Notes: generated by a model from the sequence alone, not told the origin. Positions 1 through 9,042 are shown, counted from the first letter of the stretch. The stretch: 43,243 bases of DNA from Chitiniphilus eburneus (GCF_005048205.1 NZ_SUMF01000028.1:1-43243), one strand, 5' to 3'. Numbers and translations: made by a program.

Positions 1-2
1 GC

Positions 3-128
3 GCCAACTCGGGCACCGTCGGCGCCTGGGTGGAGCGCGACGTCAGCCGCATCCGCCTCGGGCTGGATGTGCAGCAGGATGGCGACGGCGATATGGACGT
101 GCGCGTGCGCGCGGGGTGGGTGTTCTGA
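3..128 (+). CDS. C-terminal fragment of a phage structural protein (cut by window edge)
   Basis: An open frame runs in from the left edge and gives about 41 residues, ending AGWVF and a TGA at 126-128. The stop overlaps the ATG of the next gene as TGATG, which is typical of translationally coupled phage late genes. The GC-rich third-position pattern is continuous with the following genes, so this is a real coding end and not a shadow frame. Too little is present to name the family. A tail or virion protein is inferred only from its position. Confidence 0.6.
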   Translation, partial: ANSGTVGAWVERDVSRIRLGLDVQQDGDGDMDVRVRAGWVF

Positions 129-1303
129 TGCGACGGACCGACCCCAGGATCGCCGGCTGGCGCGGCGCGCACAACGTGCTGCCGCCGGACGACCTGCCCG
201 AGGGCTACGTGGCCGACGCGCTCGATGGGTTTTTCGACGTGGCGCGGGTGTTCGAGGCACTGCCGGCCACTACCGACCGCGGCGGGCCGGACCTGATCGC
301 TGTGTGGCGCGGGCCATTGCAATTGGCGCTGAGCGCGGACGGCACGCTGTACCGCCTCGACCACCTGCCGGCCGAGCCGCTGCGCACTGGACTGACCGGC
401 GACTGGCTGGCCGCGGTCGCGGTCGGGCCATCGGTCTATCTCAGCGACGGCCGCGACCTGCTGCTGATCGAGGACGGTGCCGCCCGGCCGTGGACCGTGC
501 CGGCGCCGCAGCCGCAGGTGAGCCCTATCGATGGCGCGATCTCGCCTGGACAGTACCAACTGGCGGTGACCTGGGTGCTCGACGACGGGCGCGAGAGCGG
601 CTGCGAGCCGCTGGTGCTGACGCTGGCACAGCCGTCCGGACTGCTGCTGCGCCACGGCGCACCGGTCCCGGAGGGCGCCGCCTATGCCCGCGTCTATGCC
701 ACTGCCACCGACGGCACCGCGCTGTACCAGCGCGGTGCTTGGGCGGCGGATCGCCCGGAGTACCGGCTGCTGGCGCTGGGCGAGGCCGGCGCCACGCTCG
801 ACACCGGCGGCTATGACGCCATACCGCCTGGCCAGTGCGTCGGCGCCTGGGGCGCGCGACTGGCGGTCGCGGTTGGCGCCGACCTGTATCTCAGTCCCCC
901 CTACCTACCGCATCTGGCAGACCTGGCGCTGACCTATCGCATGGAACACCCGATCACCGCGCTATGGGATTGCGACGCCGGACTGGTGGTCGGCACCACA
1001 GCCGGGCTGTTCCTATTGTCTGGCCAGGACGCCAGCGCCGCGCCGCTGCTCACCCTCAGTCGCTGCGGCGTGCTGTTGCAGAACCCCACCCCGATCGACG
1101 CCCAGCAGTTGCGCTATGGCGACGGCTGGCTGCCGGTCGGGGTGCTGCTGGTCAGCCGCGCCGGCGTGCTGCATGTCGCCGACAGCGGCCAGGCCACGCT
1201 GCTGACGGCCGATGTCTACCAGTTCCCCACCGGCGAGCGCGCTACAGGCGCGGTGATGCCCTTCCCGGGCGGCTCGCAATTCCTGTTCACCATTGAGGAG
1301 TGA
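128..1303 (+). CDS. phage virion/tail protein, beta-propeller-like, 391 aa
   Basis: The product is 391 residues, mostly short beta-prone stretches with recurring small blocks (LYLSPPY, LFLLSG, VLHVADSG), suggesting a beta-rich or propeller-like fold. There is no signal peptide or membrane segment. I take the ATG at 128 because it overlaps the upstream stop (TGATG) and begins the conserved-looking MRRTDPRIAGW; a GTG at 116 is in frame but needless. It lies first in a run of five same-strand late genes. I do not recognise the family; a tail or tail-associated role is inferred from the LamG-like and coiled-coil neighbours. Confidence 0.6.
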   Translation: MRRTDPRIAGWRGAHNVLPPDDLPEGYVADALDGFFDVARVFEALPATTDRGGPDLIAVWRGPLQLALSADGTLYRLDHLPAEPLRTGLTGDWLAAVAVGPSVYLSDGRDLLLIEDGAARPWTVPAPQPQVSPIDGAISPGQYQLAVTWVLDDGRESGCEPLVLTLAQPSGLLLRHGAPVPEGAAYARVYATATDGTALYQRGAWAADRPEYRLLALGEAGATLDTGGYDAIPPGQCVGAWGARLAVAVGADLYLSPPYLPHLADLALTYRMEHPITALWDCDAGLVVGTTAGLFLLSGQDASAAPLLTLSRCGVLLQNPTPIDAQQLRYGDGWLPVGVLLVSRAGVLHVADSGQATLLTADVYQFPTGERATGAVMPFPGGSQFLFTIEE

Positions 1304-1307
1304 CCCC

Positions 1308-2078
1308 ATGCAACGCTATTCCACCCGCCTGCGCGATTTCGTGTTGGGCGGCGGCTCCTACAAGGCCGCGCTCACCAACGCCGAGATCCGCATCTATTCC
1401 GGCGCGCAGCCGGCCAGCGCCGACGCCGCGCCCACCGGCACGCTGCTGGCCGTCATCACCGGCGCCAGCGCCAGCCGCATCGTCGAGGTTCCCGCTGTCG
1501 GTACCGTGACCCTGGCCGGCGCGGCTGGCGCGCTCGACAGCCTGACCATCGACGGCGCTGCCGTGCTGACCGGCCCGGTGCCATTCGCCACCGACCAGGC
1601 CACTACCGCCGCGCTGGTCGCGCGCCGCATCAACGAACGCCTGACCGCGACCGAATACTGGGCCACCGCCGTCGGCGCCGTTGTCTCGATCCACACGTTG
1701 CCGGGTACCGGCGCCGCGCTCAACGGCAAAGTGGTCGCCGCCACTGGCTCGGGCGGCCTGACCGCCACCACCGCCAACCTGGCCGGTGGCGCCGATGGCA
1801 GTGGTGGCCTGCTGTGGGGCGCCGCTGCCAATGGCGTGCTCGACAAACTGCCGGCGCAGGTATGGAGCGGTCTGGCCACTGCCAGCGGCAACGCCGGCTG
1901 GTTCCGTATCTGCGCTGGCGCGGCGGACGACGGTAGCGCCAACCCGGCGCACCCGCTGGTGTTCCGCGTCGATGGCGCGATCGGCGTCGGTACCGGCGAG
2001 TTGCCGATGGCTGGTTCGACCTGGATCACCGAGGGTGGCCAGCAGACCATCGGCGCTGCGCCGTTGACCCTGGCGTGA
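1308..2078 (+). CDS. phage structural protein, Ala/Gly/Thr-rich, 256 aa
   Basis: The ATG at 1308 has a GAGGAG ribosome site at 1294-1299 inside the end of the previous gene, 4 bases after its stop. The 256-residue product starts MQRYSTRLRDFVLGGGSYK. It is rich in Ala, Gly and Thr with low charge, has no membrane segment, and looks like a beta-sheet surface or tail protein. Its N-terminus, which mentions an array of small residues after a short amphipathic start, resembles many uncharacterised phage tail proteins, but no named domain is visible. The next gene follows only after a 329-base repeat-bearing spacer, which breaks the otherwise tight packing. Confidence 0.6.
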   Translation: MQRYSTRLRDFVLGGGSYKAALTNAEIRIYSGAQPASADAAPTGTLLAVITGASASRIVEVPAVGTVTLAGAAGALDSLTIDGAAVLTGPVPFATDQATTAALVARRINERLTATEYWATAVGAVVSIHTLPGTGAALNGKVVAATGSGGLTATTANLAGGADGSGGLLWGAAANGVLDKLPAQVWSGLATASGNAGWFRICAGAADDGSANPAHPLVFRVDGAIGVGTGELPMAGSTWITEGGQQTIGAAPLTLA

Positions 2079-2182
2079 GCGCAGTGCCATGCGAATCGCC
2101 GTGGCCGGCAGACCCTCGCAAGCCACCGGCCAAGCCGGCGGCGTCACAGGAGCGGTGCGCGAACGTCTGGCGCTCCCCCTGA

Positions 2183-2210
2183 TTGATTCCACTACCCCCG
2201 CCCTCGCCGC
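2183..2210 (+). repeat. 28-bp direct repeat, copy 1
   Basis: This copy begins TTGATTCCACTA and ends CCCTCGCCGC. It matches 2318-2345 at 27 of 28 positions (A to C at base 12). It lies in the 329-base gap (2079-2407) between two tail genes, where I see no convincing gene. The gap also holds a CCCGGC-AAA-GCCGGG hairpin near 2263-2278. Confidence 0.7.
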
Positions 2211-2317
2211 AGAGCGCCATTCGCGCGCCCCCGCAAGGTTGGAAGGCAAAGGGCGGCGGGCCCCCGGCAAAGCCGGGCGCGTAGTAGGTCAGGTACGCCG
2301 GTATCGGCGCTACTTGC

Positions 2318-2345
2318 TTGATTCCACTCCCCCCGCCCTCGCCGC
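2318..2345 (+). repeat. 28-bp direct repeat, copy 2
   Basis: Second copy of the repeat at 2183-2210, 135 bases downstream, with one mismatch. Both copies are followed by a purine-rich or GC-rich stretch. The frame across the gap can be translated on + (108 residues from 2089), but its composition reflects the repeats and it overlaps the next gene's start, so I do not call it coding. Confidence 0.7.
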
Positions 2346-2407
2346 CGCGAGGGGGCCTCGCGCTGCTCGGGCGGGGGCTGCTTGCCTTCTTCACATAGGA
2401 ATCGGCC

Positions 2408-4075
2408 ATGTCTGATCCGCTCGCCGCCAGCGTCACGGCGCTGGCCAACCTGGACGACCCGCTCGGGGCCAGTACGTTCAGCGACCTGACCGGCAAGACC
2501 ATGATGGCGCAGACCGGCATCGTCCCGTCCGCCACCCACAGCCGCTACGGCACCACCGCGGCGGTCATGCCGGGCAGCGCCGCACTGGGCTATGTCGATG
2601 GCGCGCCGGTGGTGGCGTTCGGCACCGGGCCGTTCACGCTGGAGGTGTGGCTGTGGTGCAGTGTGCTGCCGATGGGCACCGATTCGGTCTTCACCGTCTT
2701 CTTCGCGGCCCCGGGGACCGGGCCGACCGATCCACGCCTGACGCTGCTGGTCTATCCGGGCGGTGGCATGCAGATGGCCGTCGGCGACCGCAACGCGTTC
2801 GTTGATCTGGGCGAAGGGCTGGTGAATGCCAATACCTGGACCCACCTGATGCTGGCGCGCGACGCAGCGGGTGTGGTCAGCGCCAGCGTGAACGGCGTGT
2901 CGTGTGCCAATACCCTCAATGCGGGCAGCGTGGACCTGAGCGGCTGGAGCCTGTTCACCCTCGGCAGCTCGGCGCCGTTCGGTGGGCCACCGGGTGGCCT
3001 GAACGGCTACCTCAACGGTTTCCGCGCCACCGCGGCCCAGCGCTATGCCGGCAACTTCACGCCTGCGACCACGCCCTACGATCTGGAAGCGCCACCCACA
3101 CCGCAGGACCGCCAGCATACCCTGGCCCTGTCGCTGACGCGCCCGCTGCTGGCGGGGCGGATGGCGCCAGTTGCGACACTGGCACCACCGACCCCACGCC
3201 CGGCGCTGCGCTTCAGCCAGTGGACACTGCTGCTGAACGCCGCCGCACCGCGTATCGGTGCACCGTGGCTTGCGTTACCGGTCACCGCACCGGTGCTGCG
3301 CCTGGCGATGGCCAGCGATCGCAGTCATGCGTTGGCGTTGAGCGCAACGGCGCCAGCCGGTGGGCTGGTGCTGGTGGCCGGTCGTAGCATGGCAGTCCAG
3401 CTCGGTGCGGTGTCGCCGCAGTTGCTGCTGTCGCTGGCCAAAGGCGTCACCCACGCCATTGCGTTGCCGGCCGCGTCGCCCACGCTGGCGCTGGCTAGGG
3501 TCGAATCGCGCATTCACCAGATGGTTTTGGCCACCCCGCCCGCCGCGCTGGCGCTGCGATCGGCACAGGCCGGTCGCTATGACCTGGTGCTGAATGCGCC
3601 GCCGCCGCAGTTGGCGCTGGTCATGCTGCGCCAGCGGCTGCGGCACGGCTTCCTGATGGGCCCCTATGCCGCGATGGCGCGACATTCGCTGGCGGCGGCC
3701 GGCTACGTCGTGCTCGATGGTGTGCCGGCCGCACTCGGCGCCGGGGTGGTCACGCTCGATGGTGACGGCCATGCGCCGGCCGAACTGCATACCGGCGCCA
3801 GCGACTACGGCGACCCCTACACCAAATCGGCGCAGGTGCTGTGGCTCGACGGTGACCTCGGCGCCGACGCCGCACTGACCTGTCGCATCGACGACCGCCA
3901 GACCTACCAATACACCGTGCCCGCCCACGCCAGCCAGCACACCCAGCGCGTCACCCTGGGCCGGGGCGCGCGCGGCCGGCGCTGGCAGTTCGTCATTGCC
4001 GGGCAGGGCGGAGCGCTGCGCCTGCGCGCCCTGGAACCCATGTTTGGCGCGTCCAGCACGCGTCGCAGCAAATAG
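2408..4075 (+). CDS. phage tail protein with LamG-like domain and degenerate repeats, 555 aa
   Basis: Residues about 60-215 resemble a LamG/concanavalin A-like sandwich (FGTGPFTLEVWLW, WTHLMLARDAAGVVSASVNG, LNGYLNGFRATAAQRY), a fold that binds sugars or receptors in phage tail proteins. Residues about 225-400 hold six to seven degenerate units of roughly 24 residues with the pattern H-x-x-x-L, a Pro, then L-x-L (HTLALSLTRP, HALALSATAP, HAIALPAASP, HQMVLATPP). The last 150 residues form another beta-rich segment. The ATG at 2408 follows a TAGGA site. A tail fibre or receptor-binding accessory role is inferred from domain and neighbourhood. Confidence 0.65.
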   Translation: MSDPLAASVTALANLDDPLGASTFSDLTGKTMMAQTGIVPSATHSRYGTTAAVMPGSAALGYVDGAPVVAFGTGPFTLEVWLWCSVLPMGTDSVFTVFFAAPGTGPTDPRLTLLVYPGGGMQMAVGDRNAFVDLGEGLVNANTWTHLMLARDAAGVVSASVNGVSCANTLNAGSVDLSGWSLFTLGSSAPFGGPPGGLNGYLNGFRATAAQRYAGNFTPATTPYDLEAPPTPQDRQHTLALSLTRPLLAGRMAPVATLAPPTPRPALRFSQWTLLLNAAAPRIGAPWLALPVTAPVLRLAMASDRSHALALSATAPAGGLVLVAGRSMAVQLGAVSPQLLLSLAKGVTHAIALPAASPTLALARVESRIHQMVLATPPAALALRSAQAGRYDLVLNAPPPQLALVMLRQRLRHGFLMGPYAAMARHSLAAAGYVVLDGVPAALGAGVVTLDGDGHAPAELHTGASDYGDPYTKSAQVLWLDGDLGADAALTCRIDDRQTYQYTVPAHASQHTQRVTLGRGARGRRWQFVIAGQGGALRLRALEPMFGASSTRRSK

Positions 4076-4083
4076 GACACCTC

Positions 4084-5769
4084 ATGGCCACCGCCTCGCA
4101 GATCATCGACAGTGCCAACGCCAACCTCCAGCGACTGACGCAGGAAATGAGCGGCTTCGTTTCCAGCCTGAACAGCATCGCCGCCTCACCGCCGCTGTTC
4201 ATCCCCGGCGACTATCAGGAGTTCGAATCCAAGTTCCAGCCTGGTGAGATCGACTACACCCCGGAGCAGGTGGAACCCTTTACCCCGCACAACGCCGATC
4301 CGCTGGAAAGCGTGGAGTTCCCGCAGGAGATCCCGGCGGGGCCGCAGTTCCAGACGCGCAATGCCCCGACGCTGGGGGAGTTCAACATGCCGACGCGGCC
4401 GACGCTCGACCAGCCGCTGCAACCCAGCGCGCCGAACGTCGCCTTCGGCGCCAAGCCTACCCTGGTGAGTATCGATATTGCCCCCGCGCCGGAGGTGGTG
4501 ATTCGCGATCTCGACCCCGAGGCATATCGGCCGACCGATGATCTGCCGCCGGTGCCGGAATTCGCGGTGCAGGATGTGGAGCGCGAGTTCTCCCAGGCGC
4601 TGACCGACCAGACCTTCGCCGGCTGGCTGCAATCGCTCTGGAACGGCGACAACATCGCCGACGGTCACCGGCTGTTCGAGGCCGGTCGTGATCGCATCGT
4701 CGCCGAAGCACGCCGGGTACAGGATCAGGCACTGAACGCGCTCTCGGGCCGGCGTCTGCGCCTATCGTCGGGTGTCGTCGCCGGCGCATTGCGCGACGTG
4801 GCGCTGGGTACCAGCGGCCAGATTGCCGACCTGAACCGCAGCATCACCAACCAGCGCGCCGAACTGCTGGTGCAACAACAGCAGCAGGTGACCGCCAGCG
4901 GACTGCAATTCATCGACCTGCTCAAACGCACCGCGCAACAAGTGATGGAGCGTGCGCTGCAACTGCAACGGCTGCATCTCGACGCCGCGCAGGCCACGCT
5001 GAACTACGCCATCCAGCGCTACAACGCCCGCAACGATGCGCTCCGTATCGCGCTGGCGGCGTATCAGGAAGAGCGCGAACGTGCGCAAGCGAAGATCCAG
5101 CTCTACAGCGAATCGATCCAGGCCGAACGGCTGAAGAGCGAGGTCAACGCCCAACAGATCGAAAGCTGGGAAGCGGAGATCCGCGCGGAGCAGACCAAAG
5201 TGCAGGTCTACAGCGAGTTGATGCGCGGGGTAGAAGCGGTGGTCAACGTCAACCGTGCCCGGATCGATGCCTACCGCGCCGAAGTGGATGCGGAAGTGGC
5301 TCGCTACAGCACCAACGAGATGAAGGTACGGCTCTATGAAGCCGACCTGCGTGGCGACCAGACCCAGGCCCAGACCTACGGCGAACTGGTACGCGCCTAT
5401 AGCGCCAGAGTACAGGCAGCGGCCAGCCAGGCCGATGCGCGCGGCGCGGCCTTCAGGGCCGAAGTGGACGCCTATCGTGCCCAACTGGACGCCACCCGCA
5501 GCAACAACGCCGACCAGTTGGCGGCGCAGCAATTACGTGTCGAACAGGACAAGCTGCTGGCCGAGATCGAGCGCACCGACGCCACCACCAAGGCCCAACA
5601 CAACAGCATCGTTGCCCAGGAAACCGGCGCAGTGCGGGCCCAGGCGGTGCAGACTTACGAGGGCCGGCTCAGCGCCATCGCCGGTGCCATCGGCTCGCTG
5701 GGTTCCGCCATTGGCGGCGCGTCATCGGCCATTGCCGGCGTCGCCATCAATCAAGAGATGTCGCAGTGA
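4084..5769 (+). CDS. phage coiled-coil tail/virion protein, 561 aa
   Basis: Residues 1-170 are Pro-rich and acidic (repeated xPxPE and FxPG motifs). From about 180 to 520 the protein is almost wholly alpha-helical coiled coil rich in Ala, Gln, Arg and Glu, with a run of five glutamines near residue 265. The C-terminus (about 525-555) is a small-residue segment (AIAGAIGSLGSAIGGASS) like a glycine-zipper helix. That combination fits a long rod-like virion component such as a tape-measure-like or internal protein, but I do not recognise the family. It starts 8 bases after the previous stop and overlaps the next start by 4 bases. Confidence 0.6.
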   Translation: MATASQIIDSANANLQRLTQEMSGFVSSLNSIAASPPLFIPGDYQEFESKFQPGEIDYTPEQVEPFTPHNADPLESVEFPQEIPAGPQFQTRNAPTLGEFNMPTRPTLDQPLQPSAPNVAFGAKPTLVSIDIAPAPEVVIRDLDPEAYRPTDDLPPVPEFAVQDVEREFSQALTDQTFAGWLQSLWNGDNIADGHRLFEAGRDRIVAEARRVQDQALNALSGRRLRLSSGVVAGALRDVALGTSGQIADLNRSITNQRAELLVQQQQQVTASGLQFIDLLKRTAQQVMERALQLQRLHLDAAQATLNYAIQRYNARNDALRIALAAYQEERERAQAKIQLYSESIQAERLKSEVNAQQIESWEAEIRAEQTKVQVYSELMRGVEAVVNVNRARIDAYRAEVDAEVARYSTNEMKVRLYEADLRGDQTQAQTYGELVRAYSARVQAAASQADARGAAFRAEVDAYRAQLDATRSNNADQLAAQQLRVEQDKLLAEIERTDATTKAQHNSIVAQETGAVRAQAVQTYEGRLSAIAGAIGSLGSAIGGASSAIAGVAINQEMSQ

Positions 5770-8243
5770 GCCCGGCGCAACCGGTCCCGCAGATCCTGGT
5801 GCGTGGCGGTACCCAGGCCTGCCGCGCCCAGGTGCGCCGGGTGGCGCGGGCCACCCTGGCCGGCAACCCCGGCTACACCGGCACCCGGATCATCCCCTTT
5901 GGCGACGAAATGGCGATGCTGCGCTTTTACGACGGCCGCTGCGTGGCGCAGATCTCGGGCGAAGGCGAACCGCAGGTATGGGGTGACATCGGCCCCTCAC
6001 CGCAGGCACTGCGCCGACCGTGGCTGCTCGACGCACGGGGCGCCTACCGCGTGCGCAGCACGCCCTACCACCGCAGTTCACTGGCGGCCGACGGCCAGCA
6101 CTACCGGCAATGGACCGGCCGCTACCCCGAGTGCTATCGCCCCGAGTTGAATGGCGGCCTGTGCAGCGCCATCCGCCGCCTGCGCATCGGCAAGCGGCCA
6201 CCGGTCAACTTCCAGACCAGCGGCTTCGGCATCGCGCCCCTGCACGGCCGCGAAACCCGCAGCGCCATCGGCGAGGGCGAAGGGGGAGGTATTGTCTTCC
6301 CGGGCTGGCTGTCGGGTATGCACGATCTGTGGGGCGGAATCCTGGACGGCGACAACGTGTATCCGTATGCCGCCAGATACTTCCAGCGAACGGGAGATAT
6401 CCCGGACTATACGGTGGATTGGTATCTGGGTGCGGCCTTCCCGGACGGGGTGCAGCACCAGACCAAGATCGTACTGGCCGAGGCGTCCCTTGAACAATTC
6501 CAGCCGCTGAGCTACCCCATGGGGTTTTGCTGCGATCACGGTTCGCTGATCACTATCCTGGTCGGTACCTCCGACTCAATCGACAGCACGCTGACCCCAG
6601 AAGACCAGATCATTACCGATATCAAAATCCACGACACCTATAGTGGCTGGCTGCACAACAAGTTGGCCGTAGTGCAGACCAAATACGCGCAGTACACGAA
6701 AATATGGCGCAAGACGTACCGGGTATCTCGCTCCGGTATTACGCTGGAAAGCGAAGAGCTGGTCTTTGAGCAGACGTGGTACCTGTACGACGCGCTGATG
6801 TTCGAGTGGGCAGAAACCCCCCAGCCTATTAACGGCGATGGGAGCGCGGTAGCGCCCGGCACCAGTTCGTCTGCGTATGCCGCCGCGAACGATATGCGCG
6901 ATTTTTTGGCTGATGTATCGGCGGAACTGAAAGCGGGGACCATCGAGTGGTATCCCGTAGCCGCAGGCAACTACGGGGTCAGCGCGCTGTACGGTTCCAC
7001 GCCGGTTTGCGCCAGCCGCATCTGTGCCAGTGCTAGATACATCCAGCAGATGGACCCCGGTCCCGTACCGGCCAGCAATATGCTGGTTTACTCGCTGCTG
7101 AAGCCGATCTTCGATGCGTGCGGTGTCCCGGCCGGTCGGCCAGTTATGTTCAGACTCATCGCCTTCGGCCTGCCGGACCCGGCTGGTCTGAATCCGGATA
7201 CCTTCAACTTTATGTCGTCCGCGTATTTTGGAACCTATCCTATCGCGTCACGGTTCTATGAGCTATTCGTCAACGCGCCCGGGTTGCCGTACCCATCAGG
7301 TGACGCAGAATGGTTGTACGTTATCCCGATCATGACCCGTGGTTGGACTGACTCCGAAGGACACCAAGTTGGCCCCAACTGGATAACCCTTTGGACCAAA
7401 GAGTACAGGGCGCCACTGAACTGGTATTCGATGCCGTACATCTACGGGCCGGACGACACCAACGCTAAACCGCCAGTTCCGCCGATTCCCGACCCCTCAT
7501 CCGGCCCCTTCTTCTTCGCCGACGTATTGGAAGGTAGCGGCAGTATTACGACTCCTGGTGAGATTGGTTTCAAACCGATCGACCCTGGTAGCAGTATCAC
7601 CGTAGGCGACGTCACCTTCGCAGTTCCGCGTTTCACAGCAGACCCCGGAACGCTACCGGAATTGTACGTCTTCAGAGAAACGACACTGGTTGCCAGTGCG
7701 CAAACGAACTGGTACATGGCAGCGGGTGGCGGTTACGCACGAGCGCAGACCTTCTTCATCATGCGCTTCCCGGATGGGCGTTCCGACTTCCAGCCCTACA
7801 ACCCCGGCAAGTACGACTACGCGATCAAGCAGAGCGACGGATTTGCTACCCTGTTGATCGCCGGTAGCTGGCTCGGCACCTATAACGCCTGGAGCAACGA
7901 CAACAGTGGCCCCCCTTCTGAAAATCCTGAGTACTGGGGTGGCTTCATCGCCGACAGCACCGCCGCATCCCGTGATGCCGCGTTTGACGTCACCGACGAT
8001 GAGGGCACACCGACGCGCTGCCTGATCGTCGGCCAATACCTGAATGAGCGCTGCCGGATCCGCCTGGTGCTGGTCCCCGCTCCAGGCCTGGCCGGCCCGA
8101 TCGTGCTGGATGCGCAGCAGTTCATGGCCCTGCCCACCGCAGACGCCTACGCGCTGGCTGAATTGCCAGTGGTGGCGCGCGGTGCGGCGCAGTCCATCAA
8201 CCCCGCAACAATGAACTGGGTGAACTACACAGAGTTGGCTTAG
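5766..8243 (+). CDS. large phage structural protein, 825 aa
   Basis: Translation starts at GTG 5766, overlapping the upstream TGA as GTGA, so the two genes are coupled. Residues 1-170 match the GC-rich late-gene style. From about 6290 to 7880 the DNA becomes visibly AT-richer, with codons such as ATA, TTA and AGA that are rare elsewhere in the cluster. The protein is rich in Tyr, Trp, Pro and Gly with no membrane segment, as in tail fibre or adhesin-type virion proteins. The composition shift suggests that the middle and C-terminal region were exchanged between phages, as receptor-binding parts often are. No catalytic motif is visible; function beyond virion protein is not established. Confidence 0.6.
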   Translation: MSPAQPVPQILVRGGTQACRAQVRRVARATLAGNPGYTGTRIIPFGDEMAMLRFYDGRCVAQISGEGEPQVWGDIGPSPQALRRPWLLDARGAYRVRSTPYHRSSLAADGQHYRQWTGRYPECYRPELNGGLCSAIRRLRIGKRPPVNFQTSGFGIAPLHGRETRSAIGEGEGGGIVFPGWLSGMHDLWGGILDGDNVYPYAARYFQRTGDIPDYTVDWYLGAAFPDGVQHQTKIVLAEASLEQFQPLSYPMGFCCDHGSLITILVGTSDSIDSTLTPEDQIITDIKIHDTYSGWLHNKLAVVQTKYAQYTKIWRKTYRVSRSGITLESEELVFEQTWYLYDALMFEWAETPQPINGDGSAVAPGTSSSAYAAANDMRDFLADVSAELKAGTIEWYPVAAGNYGVSALYGSTPVCASRICASARYIQQMDPGPVPASNMLVYSLLKPIFDACGVPAGRPVMFRLIAFGLPDPAGLNPDTFNFMSSAYFGTYPIASRFYELFVNAPGLPYPSGDAEWLYVIPIMTRGWTDSEGHQVGPNWITLWTKEYRAPLNWYSMPYIYGPDDTNAKPPVPPIPDPSSGPFFFADVLEGSGSITTPGEIGFKPIDPGSSITVGDVTFAVPRFTADPGTLPELYVFRETTLVASAQTNWYMAAGGGYARAQTFFIMRFPDGRSDFQPYNPGKYDYAIKQSDGFATLLIAGSWLGTYNAWSNDNSGPPSENPEYWGGFIADSTAASRDAAFDVTDDEGTPTRCLIVGQYLNERCRIRLVLVPAPGLAGPIVLDAQQFMALPTADAYALAELPVVARGAAQSINPATMNWVNYTELA

Positions 8244-8386
8244 CGTGCTTTGCAAACACAGCCGTCATCGCGATGCCTTCCGCAAGGCCGCACAGGTGAA
8301 GACGTGCAGTGCCGCGTCCGTGTCGGAGGAATGGACAATCACCGCTGTTCGTAATCACCTCAACAACAACAAACCGAGGATCCGAT

Positions 8387-8659
8387 ATGACCAGCACCCG
8401 CTGCGCCACACCTGTCACCCATGCCGAACATTGTGCCGTTGCAACTGCCCGCTACGATGCCGCAGCCATTGCTCACAGCTATTCAACCATGATCGCCACC
8501 CTGCTCAGCGTGGTCGCCAAGCTGCACAAGGAGGGTGACCCGTTGCTGGGGCCGGTGCTGGATGTGGCAGGCTATCTCACCGAGGAAGCGGAACACTGTC
8601 TGGCAAGTGAGGTGGATGAGGCGCAGATCCGGTTGAGTGGGCTGCGCGAGGGGCGTTGA
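8387..8659 (+). CDS. small helical phage protein, 90 aa
   Basis: I start at the ATG at 8387 (MTSTRCATPVTHAEH), which has a GAGGA site 6 bases upstream; longer in-frame upstream extensions lack one. The 90-residue product is probably helical (about residues 20-80) and soluble, without signal peptide or membrane span, so it is not an obvious holin. It lies between the 825-residue structural protein and the stem-loop spacer. No family recognised. Confidence 0.5.
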   Translation: MTSTRCATPVTHAEHCAVATARYDAAAIAHSYSTMIATLLSVVAKLHKEGDPLLGPVLDVAGYLTEEAEHCLASEVDEAQIRLSGLREGR

Positions 8660-8668
8660 GCCGCACGG

Positions 8669-9020
8669 ATGCCCTGGTGCTGGCAGTACCCTGGTTTCAG
8701 TCAGGGGCCGATGTGATGGGCATCCCCAAATGGGGTTGTCGTTGGTGTGAGAGAAGGATCGAGAACCCTTCCATGCGGAAGGGGCCTGCTGCGTAAGATC
8801 GTGCGCTGACGCGGGGTCAGACGGTTGGTCGCACTCATGAAGCATCGGGCCACAAGCACCCGGTGCCGATCCACGAGCGTCGCGCCCAGCGCCTGTTCGA
8901 ATGGCCTGATTAGTTAGTCCGATACGGTAGACGCGTTGCGCCCCGCTGATGCGGGGCGTTGTCGTTTGTGCTTGTCCAGCCCGCTGACGCGGGCTTTTTC
9001 GTTGCCCGCCATGCGCGGGC
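8669..9020 (+). other. spacer with a series of stem-loops between phage genes
   Basis: The gap 8660-9042 has no convincing gene but many short perfect hairpins: 8689-8706 (CCCTG/CAGGG), 8724-8735 (CCCC-AAAT-GGGG), 8766-8783 (CCCTTCC-ATGC-GGAAGGG; the best), 8806-8820 (CTGAC/GTCAG), 8939-8958 (CGCCCCGC-TGAT-GCGGGGCG), 8978-8995 and 9004-9020 (GCCCGC/GCGGGC). Two tiny overlapping reading frames, 8669-8716 (15 aa) and 8716-8796 (26 aa, joined TGATG), are present and rich in Trp and Cys, but nothing supports their expression. Confidence 0.45.
8978..8999 (+). terminator. Rho-independent terminator before the 885-aa phage gene
   Basis: A perfect 7-bp stem AGCCCGC/GCGGGCT with loop TGAC is followed by TTTTT. 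It ends the transcript of the structural genes upstream and lies between two similar T-less hairpins (8939-8958 and 9004-9020). Confidence 0.65.
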
Positions 9021-9042
9021 GTAGTTGTTTCTGGAGACCCCT

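Noticed and set aside
2089-2415. 108-residue open frame in the tail-gene gap
   Set aside because: It is built from the 28-bp repeats, has no ribosome site and overlaps the next gene's start.
8716-8914. Readthrough or frameshifted small gene (26-aa frame continuing past TAA to ...ERRAQRLFEWPD)
   Set aside because: The two parts are in frame across a TAA, but the second has no start codon and no homologue is known to me; a decayed gene is possible but not shown.
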